Shown here: positions 26,761 through 35,175 of the stretch, one piece after another
How the letters are laid out: each line of letters opens with the position of its first letter
Numbering within the stretch: the first letter of the stretch is position 1
Assembly: GCA_902781045.1 (NCBI GenBank)
Contig: CACZHT010000019.1
Span: forward strand, 1-59,857
Reading direction: 5' to 3'
Length of the DNA: 59,857 nt
DNA from: an uncultured Bacteroidales bacterium
Lineage (GTDB): Bacteria > Bacteroidota > Bacteroidia > Bacteroidales > Muribaculaceae
The notes under the pieces: model-generated
What the model saw: the letters and a program-made list of their open reading frames with translations, nothing else
Told to the model about the DNA's origin: nothing
Databases searched by the model: none
Translations under genes and position numbers: made by a program

Positions 26761-27884
26761 GCTTGACTCATTTTCGGTGTGATAATCAGCTCGTTGGCAG
26801 CCGAGAAGATGTGGAACTCCACTCCCTTGCGTGCATTTGTCGCAATGATGTTGACAATGTCGCTGTAGCTGTGGGTGGCATCGTCAATCAGCACTTGTGC
26901 GGGGCCTTCTTGCGGAATTGCTGTCTTGAAGTGGTTGAGTCCCGTGGCCATGGTCACGCGGGCGCGGTTGTCGCTCAAGATGACCCACGGTGCATTGTTT
27001 GTGGGGTGTGGGCTCTTGTTGGGCAGGATGCGCTGTATGATGCGTTTGAGCATGGCCATAGAAGCCCTGACGGCAACTCCCAGTTGCACAATGGGATAAC
27101 CAATCCAGCTGAAGCGCGGATAGTGCTTGCGGTAGAAGATGAGCATCGCCTCGTAGAACACCCTGACATATCGCATCGAATCCTTCTTGGTGCTCTCGCC
27201 CTTGTAGTGAATAATCTCGACGGGCAGGTACCAGTTGTGTTTTCCAGCCTTGACGAGTCGATAGCTCAGGTCGATGTCCTCGCCATACATGAAAAAGTCT
27301 TCGTCGAATCCTCCCACCTGTTGCAGCAACAGCGTGCGGCACAGCATGAAAGCTCCTGACAGGATGTCGACCTGATGTGGCTCGCGGTCGCTCAAGTAGC
27401 GCAGGTGATACTTGGCAAACACAGGCGAGTAGGGGAAGAGTTTCGACAGGCCGAAAATCTTGCAGAACGATGCCCACGGGGTGGGGAAAGCTCGCTTCGA
27501 CTCGGGCAGAAACACGCCATTGCCATCGACCATGCGAACCCCCACGGCACCGCAGTCGGGATGCTCTCGCATCCATTCGATGGGCTTGTGCACACTGTCG
27601 CGTGTGATGACTGTGTCGGGGTTGAGGATAAGGGTAAACTCTCCCTGGGCGGCAACGATGCCTTGGTTGTTGGCTCGTGCAAAGCCCACGTTCTTCTTGT
27701 TCTCAACATACTTGACCCAGGGGAATAGCCGCTTTGAGTGTTCGATGGAGTCGTCACCCGAATTGTTGTCGATGACATATACCTCGGCCTGAAGACCGTT
27801 AATGGCCTCCTGCACTGAGCGCAAAGTCTGCTCCAGGAAGTACTTCACGCGATAGTTGACAATGACAATCGTTATATCAATCAC
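26757..27884 (-). CDS. Family 2 glycosyltransferase
   Basis: The 375-aa protein is a GT-A fold enzyme of the rhamnosyltransferase-like group. It starts with DITIVIVNYRVKYFLEQTL, then VYVIDNNSGDDSIEHS, GFARANNQGIVAAQGEFTLILNPD (NPD as the metal/donor DxD equivalent), VDILSGAFMLCRTLLL and GGFDEDFFMYGEDIDLSYRL with the catalytic ED-D region. A C-terminal extension after about residue 285 has no recognised motif. Likely adds sugars to a surface glycan. The start is uncertain: GTG at 27884 gives a normal family N terminus, while a GTG at 27911 would add nine residues. Confidence 0.85.
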   Translation of the reverse strand: MIDITIVIVNYRVKYFLEQTLRSVQEAINGLQAEVYVIDNNSGDDSIEHSKRLFPWVKYVENKKNVGFARANNQGIVAAQGEFTLILNPDTVITRDSVHKPIEWMREHPDCGAVGVRMVDGNGVFLPESKRAFPTPWASFCKIFGLSKLFPYSPVFAKYHLRYLSDREPHQVDILSGAFMLCRTLLLQQVGGFDEDFFMYGEDIDLSYRLVKAGKHNWYLPVEIIHYKGESTKKDSMRYVRVFYEAMLIFYRKHYPRFSWIGYPIVQLGVAVRASMAMLKRIIQRILPNKSPHPTNNAPWVILSDNRARVTMATGLNHFKTAIPQEGPAQVLIDDATHSYSDIVNIIATNARKGVEFHIFSAANELIITPKMSQA

Positions 27885-28032
27885 AATATGAAATAACGAG
27901 AAAATAGGCACCTTATTTTCTCATGTCAAAAAAAACATATAATTTTGTCAACTATTGTCTCGGGTCTGTCTTTCAGCCTCGTCAGACAATTGCACAAAAG
28001 TTATAACTATTAACTCTTAACTGTTTAAAAGA

Positions 28033-28857
28033 ATGGGACTGGTAATAGGAATCGATGTGGGTGGCAGTACGACAAAAATAGTGGGTCTGCGCGACGGAAA
28101 GCGTCTGTGCAACCCCTTGTTTATCACTGCCGCCGATCCCATCACATCGCTCTTCGGCGCATTTGGAAAGTATATTTATGACAACGGCATCGCCCTGGGC
28201 GACATTGAGCATGTGATGATTACAGGCGTGGGCAGCAGCAGCGTTGAGACACCTATCTATGGTCTGCCCACGACCAAAGTCGATGAGTTTCAGGCCGACG
28301 GTTTGGGCGCTCGCTTCGACAGCGGGCTTGACCGGCTGATAGTCGTGTCGATGGGCACAGGTACAACACTGGTGCGCACCGATGAGAATGGCATCAAGCA
28401 CATTGGCGGAATCTCGATGGGCGGCGGCACGTTGCGAGGCCTCTCGCACTTGATGCTGGGCACGAGCGACACGCAGGAAGTGGTCGAGATGGCCTCGCGC
28501 GGCGACATCACCAATATCAACCTGCAAATCCGCGACATCAGCCAGAACGACCTTGAGGGACTGCCCATGCACGCCACTGCCTCGCTCTTCGGCAAGGTGC
28601 GCAACGCCAATGCCACGCACGAGGACATCGCTCTGGGGCTCATCTGCATGGTGGTCGAGACCATTGGCTCGTGTGCCGTGCTGTCGCAAATCAATGGTGG
28701 AATCCCCGACTTTGTGTGCATCGGCAATCTTGCGCGACTGCCTCAGTGTCGCATTGTGTTCGACATCATGGAAGATCTCTACAGCGTACGCTTCCACATT
28801 CCCGAGCACGCAGAGTATTGCACCGCACTGGGTGCCGCCCTCGCCTATAACGGATAG
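28033..28857 (+). CDS. coaW: Type II pantothenate kinase
   Basis: The 274-aa protein phosphorylates pantothenate, the first step of coenzyme A synthesis. It has the actin-like ATPase fold of eukaryote-type PanK: VIGIDVGGSTTKIVGL at the N terminus, VDEFQADGLGARFDSG with the catalytic glutamate region, VVSMGTGTTLVR, HIGGISMGGGTLRGLSHLMLG and a late GNLARLPQCR and AEYCTALGAALAY. Length fits bacterial type II enzymes, which are usually not inhibited by CoA. It is divergent from the family 2 glycosyltransferase and is followed at once by a palindromic element. Confidence 0.92.
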   Translation: MGLVIGIDVGGSTTKIVGLRDGKRLCNPLFITAADPITSLFGAFGKYIYDNGIALGDIEHVMITGVGSSSVETPIYGLPTTKVDEFQADGLGARFDSGLDRLIVVSMGTGTTLVRTDENGIKHIGGISMGGGTLRGLSHLMLGTSDTQEVVEMASRGDITNINLQIRDISQNDLEGLPMHATASLFGKVRNANATHEDIALGLICMVVETIGSCAVLSQINGGIPDFVCIGNLARLPQCRIVFDIMEDLYSVRFHIPEHAEYCTALGAALAYNG

Positions 28858-28944
28858 AATTGGCGAATGGGGACGGTTCTTTTTCGCCAAAAGTTAAAGC
28901 GAATTAACTTTTGGCGAAAAAGAACCGTCCCTAATCCGCCAATT
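28858..28944. repeat. Long palindrome of the GGGGACGGTTCTTTTTCG family
   Basis: Arms of about 40 nt (28858-28897 and 28904-28944) are nearly perfect complements around a 6-nt centre; they differ by AAT against GATTA next to the GGGACGG core. The left arm starts right after the coaW stop. The right arm encodes the last residues and the TAG stop of the small minus-strand gene. It probably acts as a bidirectional terminator. Confidence 0.88.
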
Positions 28945-29074
28945 TGTCCTCCTGCTTGAGGCGGCGGATGTAGGCTTGGCGAAAGCGTCGGAGCTTTTCT
29001 TTGTGCGCCTTGGCTTTGCGGGCCTGGCGTGCCTCGAAGTCTTGCATCTGCTTGTCAATGTAGTTATCGGCCAC
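28931..29074 (-). CDS. Small basic protein, 47 aa
   Basis: A GTG-started frame encodes MADNYIDKQMQDFEARQA, then a lysine/arginine-rich helix (RKAKAHKEKLRRFRQAYIRR), ending LKQEDKLAD. The MADNYxxKQ start resembles short conserved Bacteroidales proteins of unknown role (recollection, not verified). It lies 33 nt after recR in the same direction, so it is probably the tail of the recR transcript. Its last four codons and stop fall within the palindromic element, suggesting that insertion of the element reshaped the C terminus. An amphipathic or nucleic-acid-binding helix is possible; no function can be assigned. Confidence 0.6.
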   Translation of the reverse strand: MADNYIDKQMQDFEARQARKAKAHKEKLRRFRQAYIRRLKQEDKLAD

Positions 29075-29107
29075 TTAATATTATAGTTAAGAGTTAAAAG
29101 TTTATAG

Positions 29108-29743
29108 TTAAGAGTTGGAGTGGGTGAATGTGTCGCTGAACAGGGTTCGGTTCAGTATGGAGCGTCCCAGGGTCAGCTCGTCGGTGTACTCAATCTCGTT
29201 TCCCACACTTACGCCCCTGGCCAGCATGGTGACTTTGACCTGGGGGTAGGGGGCTAGCCTGCGGAAGATGTAGAAGTTGGTGGTGTCGCCCTCCATGGTC
29301 GCGCTCAGTGCCAGGATGACCTCGCTGATGTCTCCTTGCTCCACACGCTTGACCAGCGAGTCAATCTCGATGTCTTGCGGCCCGATGCCATCCATGGGCG
29401 AGATGAGACCTCCCAGCACATGGTACAGGCCGTGGTGCTGGTGGGTGTTCTCGATGCTCATCACGTCCTTGACATTCTCGACCACGCAGACGGTTGATGC
29501 GTCGCGGCTGGGGTTGGAACAGATGGGGCACACGTCGGTCTCGCTGATGTTGTGGCACACCTTGCAGTAACGAATCTCCCGCCGCAAGCGGATGACTGCC
29601 TCGCCGAATGCCGTGACATCCGGCTCGCTCTGCTTGAGCAAGTGCAGCACTAGCCTGAGCGCGGTCTTTCGCCCTATGCCCGGCAGCGAGGCAAACTGGC
29701 TCACAGCCTGTTCGAGCAGTGATGATGCAAATTCCTGGTCCAT
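29108..29743 (-). CDS. recR: Recombination protein RecR
   Basis: The 211-aa protein forms a DNA-clamping ring and with RecO loads RecA at gaps. The parts are canonical: helix-hairpin-helix [17 protein letters not shown] (20-36), C4 zinc finger C60-x2-C63...C72-x2-C75, then the Toprim domain beginning [14 protein letters not shown] and continuing with [16 protein letters not shown] and [18 protein letters not shown]. Length is slightly above the usual 200. It has its own TAACTTTG promoter and is followed by a small gene. Confidence 0.96.
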   Translation of the reverse strand: MDQEFASSLLEQAVSQFASLPGIGRKTALRLVLHLLKQSEPDVTAFGEAVIRLRREIRYCKVCHNISETDVCPICSNPSRDASTVCVVENVKDVMSIENTHQHHGLYHVLGGLISPMDGIGPQDIEIDSLVKRVEQGDISEVILALSATMEGDTTNFYIFRRLAPYPQVKVTMLARGVSVGNEIEYTDELTLGRSILNRTLFSDTFTHSNS

Positions 29744-29766
29744 AAGAGTGATGGCATTTTGGGCTG

Positions 29767-29774
29767 CAAAGTTA
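29767..29774 (-). promoter_or_regulatory. Promoter -7 box of recR
   Basis: TAACTTTG on the minus strand, 23 nt before the recR ATG; a -33 element is not clear. Confidence 0.55.
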
Positions 29775-29889
29775 GTAAATTATTGTCAATTCGTCACACT
29801 GCTCTTCAGTTTTTCGCAAATCAAAACAGCTGCTTGGTCTCTTGGTCAGCAAAATCTTGTGGGCCGTTGACAATATTTAAACTAGTTGG

Positions 29890-29921
29890 TTTGGCCGTGT
29901 GTCAGAAAACCAGTACCTTTG
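29890..29921 (+). promoter_or_regulatory. Promoter of malate dehydrogenase
   Basis: TTTG (29890-29893), 20-nt spacer and TACCTTTG (29914-29921). This is one of the best matches to the Bacteroidetes consensus in the window and suggests strong expression. Confidence 0.75.
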
Positions 29922-29980
29922 CGGTCTGTTTTGCGAGGAATTGTATATAAACAACATAACTCATTTAAATTTAGACAAAA

Positions 29981-30973
29981 ATGGCTTTTTTAACTAACGA
30001 CAAGCTTGTCATCGTCGGCGCAGCCGGCATGATTGGTTCAAACATGGTTCAGACTGCCCTGATGATGGGGCTCACTGATGATATCTGCCTCTATGATGTG
30101 TTCTCGCCCGAAGGTGTGGCCGAGGAGATGCGCCAGAGTGGCTTCGGTGATGTCAAGATTACGGCAACCACCGACGCAGCCGAGGCCTTCACTAATGCCA
30201 AGTACATCATCAGCAGTGGCGGCGCACCGCGCAAGGCTGGCATGACCCGCGAGGATCTGCTCAAGGGCAACTGTGAGATTGCCGAGGGTCTGGGCAAGAA
30301 CATCAAGCAATACTGCCCCGATGTCAAGCATGTGGTCATTATCTTCAATCCCGCCGACCTCACCGGTCTGGTGACGCTGCTCTACTCGGGCTTGAAGCCC
30401 TCGCAGGTCACCACTCTGGCCGGCCTGGACTCGACCCGCCTTCAGAGTGCTCTGGCCAAGCGCTTCGGCGTGATGCAGAGCAAGGTCACCGGTTGCACCA
30501 CCTACGGTGGCCACGGCGAGCAGATGGCAGTGTTCGGCTCGCAGGTGCGCATCGACGGCACTCCGCTCTATGACCTCATTGAGCAGGGCAAGATGACCCA
30601 CGACGAGTGGAAGCAGATGCAGCAAGACGTGACCAAGGGCGGCGCCAAGATCATCGAGCTGCGCGGACGCAGCTCGTTCCAGAGCCCGGCCTACCTGTCG
30701 GTCGAGATGATTCGTTCGGTCATGGGTGGCGAGAAGTTTGTTTGGCCTGCTGGCACGTTTGTCAAGAACGACCGCTATCAGAACATCATGATGGCCATGG
30801 ACACCACGCTCGATCAGAACGGCTGTACCTTCAAGATGCCACAGGGCACCGACGAGGAGATGGCCGCCCTTGATGCCAGCTACGAGCACCTGTGCCACAT
30901 GCGCGACGAGCTGGTGGACCTGGGCATCGTTCCCCCCATCAGCGAGTGGAGCAAGGTCAACCCCAACCTCTGA
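29981..30973 (+). CDS. mdh: Malate dehydrogenase (LDH/MDH family)
   Basis: The 330-aa NAD-dependent oxidoreductase interconverts oxaloacetate and malate, feeding fumarase in the succinate pathway. The Rossmann motif is GAAGMIGSNM (13-22). SSGGAPRKAGMTREDLLKGN is the substrate loop with arginine, IFNPADLTGLV follows the cofactor strand, and GCTTYGGHGEQMAVFGS carries the catalytic histidine. Length is slightly above typical 310-315. Single gene with a strong promoter and a downstream hairpin. Confidence 0.94.
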   Translation: MAFLTNDKLVIVGAAGMIGSNMVQTALMMGLTDDICLYDVFSPEGVAEEMRQSGFGDVKITATTDAAEAFTNAKYIISSGGAPRKAGMTREDLLKGNCEIAEGLGKNIKQYCPDVKHVVIIFNPADLTGLVTLLYSGLKPSQVTTLAGLDSTRLQSALAKRFGVMQSKVTGCTTYGGHGEQMAVFGSQVRIDGTPLYDLIEQGKMTHDEWKQMQQDVTKGGAKIIELRGRSSFQSPAYLSVEMIRSVMGGEKFVWPAGTFVKNDRYQNIMMAMDTTLDQNGCTFKMPQGTDEEMAALDASYEHLCHMRDELVDLGIVPPISEWSKVNPNL

Positions 30974-31022
30974 TTAATGCACAATTGATAGAGCATAATG
31001 CACAAATGTGTGCATGCCAGCT

Positions 31023-31052
31023 AATGCCGGTGCCCAAACGGACACCGGCATT
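31023..31052 (+). terminator. Terminator of malate dehydrogenase
   Basis: A 10-bp stem AATGCCGGTG/CACCGGCATT with a 10-nt loop lies 49 nt after the mdh stop and just before the engB promoter. There is only a short T-rich tail. Confidence 0.65.
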
Positions 31053-31053
31053 G

Positions 31054-31084
31054 TTGTCAGTGTGGCGAAAAAGCATTATCTTTG
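31054..31084 (+). promoter_or_regulatory. Promoter of engB
   Basis: TTG (31054-31056), 20-nt spacer, TATCTTTG (31077-31084), leaving a leader of about 15 nt before the ATG. Confidence 0.7.
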
Positions 31085-31102
31085 CCGAAAAATTCTGGAA
31101 CA

Positions 31103-31711
31103 ATGGAAATACGTTTTGCCGACTTTGAGATAAGTAACAGTGATGTGAGCAAATGTCCCGACACCACACTGCCCGAGTATGCCTTTATCGGTCGCAGTAA
31201 CGTGGGCAAGTCGTCGCTCATCAACATGCTTACCGGGCGGCGCGGACTGGCCAAAACCTCGCAGACACCGGGCAAGACGCTGCTCATCAACCACTTCCGC
31301 ATCAACAACGAGTGGTATATTGTCGACCTGCCGGGCTATGGCTATGCACGCCGCAGCAAGGACCAGCGTCAACAGCTCGAGCGCATCATCCGCGGCTACA
31401 TCATGACGCGCCGCCAGATGACCAATCTCTTTGTGCTGGTCGACAGCCGCCTCAAGCCGCAGAAAATTGACACTGACTTCATGCAGTGGTTGGGCGAGTG
31501 TGGTATACCCTTTGCCATCGTGTTCACCAAGCTCGACAAGCTGGGCCGCAAGGCTGGAGCTGACGCCATCGAGGCCTACAAGCGCGAGCTGCTCGAGACT
31601 TGGGAGGAACTGCCGCCCATCTTTGCCACCAGCAGCGAGGACGGTCGTGGACGCGATGAGCTGCTCGACTACATCGCACAAATCAACGCCGAGCTAAAGG
31701 CCCAGAGCTGA
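31103..31711 (+). CDS. engB: Ribosome-biogenesis GTPase EngB/YsxC
   Basis: The 202-aa GTPase assists late 50S subunit assembly. G-motifs are intact: G1 GRSNVGKSS (30-38), G2 region TPGKT, G3 DLPGYGYA, G4 TKLDKL and a G5-like [12 protein letters not shown]. Size is typical. The start at [11 protein letters not shown] fits the short distance from the TATCTTTG promoter; upstream in-frame codons overlap that box. Monocistronic. Confidence 0.95.
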   Translation: MEIRFADFEISNSDVSKCPDTTLPEYAFIGRSNVGKSSLINMLTGRRGLAKTSQTPGKTLLINHFRINNEWYIVDLPGYGYARRSKDQRQQLERIIRGYIMTRRQMTNLFVLVDSRLKPQKIDTDFMQWLGECGIPFAIVFTKLDKLGRKAGADAIEAYKRELLETWEELPPIFATSSEDGRGRDELLDYIAQINAELKAQS

Positions 31712-31739
31712 CTTGTCCTGATCAGGCGGTGGTGCAGTG

Positions 31740-31812
31740 TTTGTTCAGCGATTGGTTGCAGCGAGCCTCCCCTTTGCGAAGGGGGAGGGGAGAAGCGGAA
31801 TCGCTGAACAGC
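31740..31812. repeat. REP-like nested hairpin
   Basis: Outer arms TGTTCAGCGATT (about 31740-31752) and AATCGCTGAACA (about 31799-31810) enclose an inner hairpin CCTCCCCTTTGCG/AAGGGGGAGGGG. The block GATTGGTTGCAGCGAGCCTC is almost the reverse complement of 287-317, so this family occurs twice in opposite orientation. It lies 30 nt after engB and may terminate it. The remaining spacer to 32027 has no gene. Confidence 0.65.
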
Positions 31813-32027
31813 TACAAATGCCTGCAACTTAATGAATTAATATTAAGCATCGCTCGCCATCAACCCCGAAGCTGTAGCAAGTGTTGACGATGCGGCGTGG
31901 GAGGATTGCGGTTTTCAACGCCATGCTATACTTTATCGCACTTTTTTGCGTTATTGTTTTTTAGAACACATTGCCACGAGGCTAGTTCCGAAACAATATT
32001 TCTCTAATTCGAAAATTCGTGATAAGA

Positions 32028-34421
32028 ATGAAGTATATCCTGCCCATCTTACTGTGCCTGCTGTCGGTGCTGGGCGCTGCATCGCAGGTCAAAATCACAG
32101 GCAAGGTCATTGATGATGCGGGGCAGCCCATCGAGTTTGCCACAGTGCGCGTGTTGGGCACAACCATCGGCGTGAACACCAACGAGAAGGGTTTCTATGA
32201 GATGAACGTGCCCAAGAGCGATACCATCCGTGTTGAGTTCACTTGTCTGGGCTACGGCACCGTCACGCGCGAGCTCATCAAGCCCGAGGGCACTGTTACG
32301 CTCAATCCCAAGCTCTATGAGAAGACTCATGAGCTGAATGAGGTCACCATCACCGAGTACAAGAAGCAGACCAACTCGATGCAGGGCATCGACGTGAGTC
32401 AGTCCAGCATCACTCCCAGTGCCAGCGGCAATGCCGTCGAGAATGTGCTCACCACCATGGCCGGTGTGAGCAGCAAGAACGAGATGTCATCGCAGTATAT
32501 GGTGCGCGGTGGCTCTTACGACGAGAACAGTGTCTACATCAACGGCATCGAGGTCTATCGCCCACAGCTCATCAGCAGTGGCCAGCAGGAGGGATTGAGC
32601 ATCATCAACGGCGACATGGTGCAGAAGGTCGAGTTTTCGACCGGTGGCTTCAATGCCGAGTATGGCGACAAGATGTCGTCGGTGCTCGACATCACCTATC
32701 GCGACCCCGAGGCCTTCGAGGGTTCGGTCTCGGCCAGCTTGCAAGGCGGCAGCCTGATGCTGGGTTATGGCACCAAGAAGTTCTCGATGATGCACGGCGC
32801 GCGCTACAAGCGCAACTCGTCGCTGCTGGGTTCGCTCGAGAGCAAGGGCGAGTATGACCCGCAGTACTTTGACTATCAGACCTACATGGTGCTCAAGCCC
32901 AGTGACAAGTTCCGCGTCTCATTCTTGGGCAACATCTCGCTCAACAACTACCGCTTTGTCCCGGTCAATCGCGAGACCAGCTTCGGCACGTCGACCAACG
33001 CCAAGTCGTTCAAGGTCTACTTCGACGGTCAGGAGAAGGACAAGTTCTACACCTACTTCGGTGCGCTCTCGCTCAACTATCGTGCCAACAAGGGCAACGA
33101 CTTCACCCTGCAGGCATCGGGCTATCAGACCAACGAGCTGGTGGCCTACGACATCCACGGCGAGTACTGGCTGGATGAGGCCGGCACGGGCGGTGAGGAC
33201 GGCGTGGGCGGCGAGCTGGGCGTGGGCAAGTATCATGAGCACGCGCGCAACCGGCTCAAGTTGAGTGTGTTCGATGTGACCCTCAAGGGCAACACCGGCA
33301 TCAGTCACAACAACCTGAGCTATGGCATCTCGATGCGTCGCGAGAGCATCTATGACCGCTCGAGCGAGTGGGAGTGGCGCGACTCGGCGGGCTACTCGCT
33401 GCCCCACATTCCGCAGGAAGTCAACGTCATCTACAACCAGACCTCGAGCCACGACCTGAGCACCACTCGCTTTGCGTTCTTTGCCCAGGACACCTACAAG
33501 CTCATGACCGGTGCCGGGCTGTGGTCAATCAACGGTGGCATCCGTGTCAGCTACTGGGATTTCAACAAGGAGACCCTTGTCTCGCCACGATTCAGCGTCG
33601 GCTTCGTGCCCGAGCGCAACAACCGTCTGTCGTTGCGACTGGCCGGAGGACTATACTATCAGGCACCGTTCTACAAGGAATACCGCATGGAAAAGCGCGA
33701 CTCGCTGGGCAACGCCTATATTGACTTGAACCGCAACATCAAGAGCCAGCGCAGCATCCATGCCATCGTGGGGGGCGACTACACCTTCCGCGCACTGAAC
33801 CGTCCCTTCAAGTTCACCACCGAGATTTATTACAAGAATCTGGCTAACATCATCCCCTATGAGGTGGACAACCTCAAGATGGTCTACACCGGGCGCAACG
33901 AGTCGAGCGGCTATGTCGCCGGCATCGACATGAAGATTTTCGGGCAGTTTGTCGAGGGCACCGACTCGTGGCTCAGCTTCTCGCTGATGAAGACGCAGGA
34001 GACCCTCAATGGTGTCAAGGTGCCGCGCCCCACCGACCAGCGTTACAGCGTGGCGCTATTCTTCACCGACTATTTCCCCTCGGTGCCTCGCCTCAAGTTC
34101 AGTCTCAAGGGCATCATCAGCGACGGTCTGCCCACCACCTCGCCTCGCATGACGCGCGATGTGGCCTACTTCCGCCAGCCGTCTTACAAGCGTGTCGACG
34201 TGGGGCTGAGCTTCATGCTTGTCGGGCCTGATCACCGTCCGGCCACGGGCTTCTTGAGCCATTTCAAGAGCATCTGGCTCGGTGTGGACGTGTTCAACAT
34301 CTTCGACATCAGCAACGTCAGTAGCTACTACTGGGTCACCGATGTCAATGAGATTCAGTACGCTGTGCCCAACTATCTGACGCGGCGCCAGATCAATGCC
34401 CGTCTCCAGCTCAAGTTCTGA
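32028..34421 (+). CDS. TonB-dependent receptor
   Basis: The 797-aa outer-membrane protein has a signal peptide ending around GAASQ, a carboxypeptidase-regulatory-like domain (KITGKVIDDAGQPIEFATVRV and following, about 24-105), a plug domain (SSITPSASGNAVENVLTTMAG, MVRGGSYDENSVYINGIEVY) and a 22-strand-type barrel ending in ARLQLKF. It has no SusD partner, so it is the SusD-independent type that imports small ligands such as metal chelates, vitamins or peptides. Ligand unknown. The start is the ATG of MKYILPILL, three codons after an in-frame GTG. No clear promoter. Confidence 0.9.
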   Translation: MKYILPILLCLLSVLGAASQVKITGKVIDDAGQPIEFATVRVLGTTIGVNTNEKGFYEMNVPKSDTIRVEFTCLGYGTVTRELIKPEGTVTLNPKLYEKTHELNEVTITEYKKQTNSMQGIDVSQSSITPSASGNAVENVLTTMAGVSSKNEMSSQYMVRGGSYDENSVYINGIEVYRPQLISSGQQEGLSIINGDMVQKVEFSTGGFNAEYGDKMSSVLDITYRDPEAFEGSVSASLQGGSLMLGYGTKKFSMMHGARYKRNSSLLGSLESKGEYDPQYFDYQTYMVLKPSDKFRVSFLGNISLNNYRFVPVNRETSFGTSTNAKSFKVYFDGQEKDKFYTYFGALSLNYRANKGNDFTLQASGYQTNELVAYDIHGEYWLDEAGTGGEDGVGGELGVGKYHEHARNRLKLSVFDVTLKGNTGISHNNLSYGISMRRESIYDRSSEWEWRDSAGYSLPHIPQEVNVIYNQTSSHDLSTTRFAFFAQDTYKLMTGAGLWSINGGIRVSYWDFNKETLVSPRFSVGFVPERNNRLSLRLAGGLYYQAPFYKEYRMEKRDSLGNAYIDLNRNIKSQRSIHAIVGGDYTFRALNRPFKFTTEIYYKNLANIIPYEVDNLKMVYTGRNESSGYVAGIDMKIFGQFVEGTDSWLSFSLMKTQETLNGVKVPRPTDQRYSVALFFTDYFPSVPRLKFSLKGIISDGLPTTSPRMTRDVAYFRQPSYKRVDVGLSFMLVGPDHRPATGFLSHFKSIWLGVDVFNIFDISNVSSYYWVTDVNEIQYAVPNYLTRRQINARLQLKF

Positions 34422-34493
34422 GCAACGAATGATAAGTAATAATGCCCCCAGCCGCAGCCAGTGCCGGTGGGAACTCGGAAATAATTCTTAATT

Positions 34494-35090
34494 ATGAATT
34501 ATGAATTAGCGAAGTACGTCATGCCGTTGTTCCGTCGCATGGGCGATGAACGCTCCTTTGCCGGAACGGCATTCTGCATCGACGACTATCTGGTCACAGC
34601 CGGTCATGTCATCAATGCTGCGGCAACCTACTATGTGCGCAACGGCCTTGACTGGCATCCGCTGCAATACGACCGGTGGATTCCACGGCAGTTGCCCACC
34701 ATCGACAAGCGGGGCTATGACGTGGCACTCTATCCCATACCGGGTCTGACAAGTCCGTTCACGCTGGCCGAGGCCGATGCCGAACCACTCGACGCACTGG
34801 ATGTGCTGTGCTGGCAGTGGCTGCCGCAGGGACTGCAGCAGGTGGCCACACGGTGCCTCGTGCTCAACCAGCAGGACGAGGACGGCTATCGGCAAGTGTC
34901 GACGGTCGACCGCATCACTCACGGTTGCAGTGGATGCCCCGTGATGAGCGATGGACGCGTCTATGGCATCGTCACCATGGGGCGCGACCATGTCGACACC
35001 ACTGGCATGGGACCGCTCAAGCGCAGCATGGAGCAGAACACCTGCTGGATTTTCAAGGTGTCGCACATGCGCCGATTCCTGCCACGATAA
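34494..35090 (+). CDS. Small trypsin-like serine protease
   Basis: The 198-aa protein has a chymotrypsin-fold catalytic triad: H38 in LVTAGHVI, D76 in GYDVALYPI and S146 in HGCSGCPVMSDGRVYGIVTMG. The usual G-N-S-G-G-P motif reads G-C-S-G-C-P, with two cysteines around the nucleophile that could form a disulfide or be redox sensitive. No signal peptide, PDZ domain or membrane segment is seen, so it may act in the cytoplasm or start further upstream. The first codons overlap the AATTATGAATTA spacer repeat, so MPLFRRMG at codon 10 is an alternative start. Substrate unknown. Confidence 0.72.
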   Translation: MNYELAKYVMPLFRRMGDERSFAGTAFCIDDYLVTAGHVINAAATYYVRNGLDWHPLQYDRWIPRQLPTIDKRGYDVALYPIPGLTSPFTLAEADAEPLDALDVLCWQWLPQGLQQVATRCLVLNQQDEDGYRQVSTVDRITHGCSGCPVMSDGRVYGIVTMGRDHVDTTGMGPLKRSMEQNTCWIFKVSHMRRFLPR

Positions 35091-35114
35091 TTCAGACTTG
35101 CCCCGTCAAAACAA

Positions 35115-35148
35115 ATCAGGGACGCTCGCCACAGCGAGCGTCCCTGAT
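35115..35148. terminator. Bidirectional terminator
   Basis: A perfect 15-bp stem ATCAGGGACGCTCGC/GCGAGCGTCCCTGAT with a CACA loop lies between the convergent protease and M3 peptidase genes. Confidence 0.8.
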
Positions 35149-35175
35149 GATTAAGTATGACTGTTGTCTATCTCA

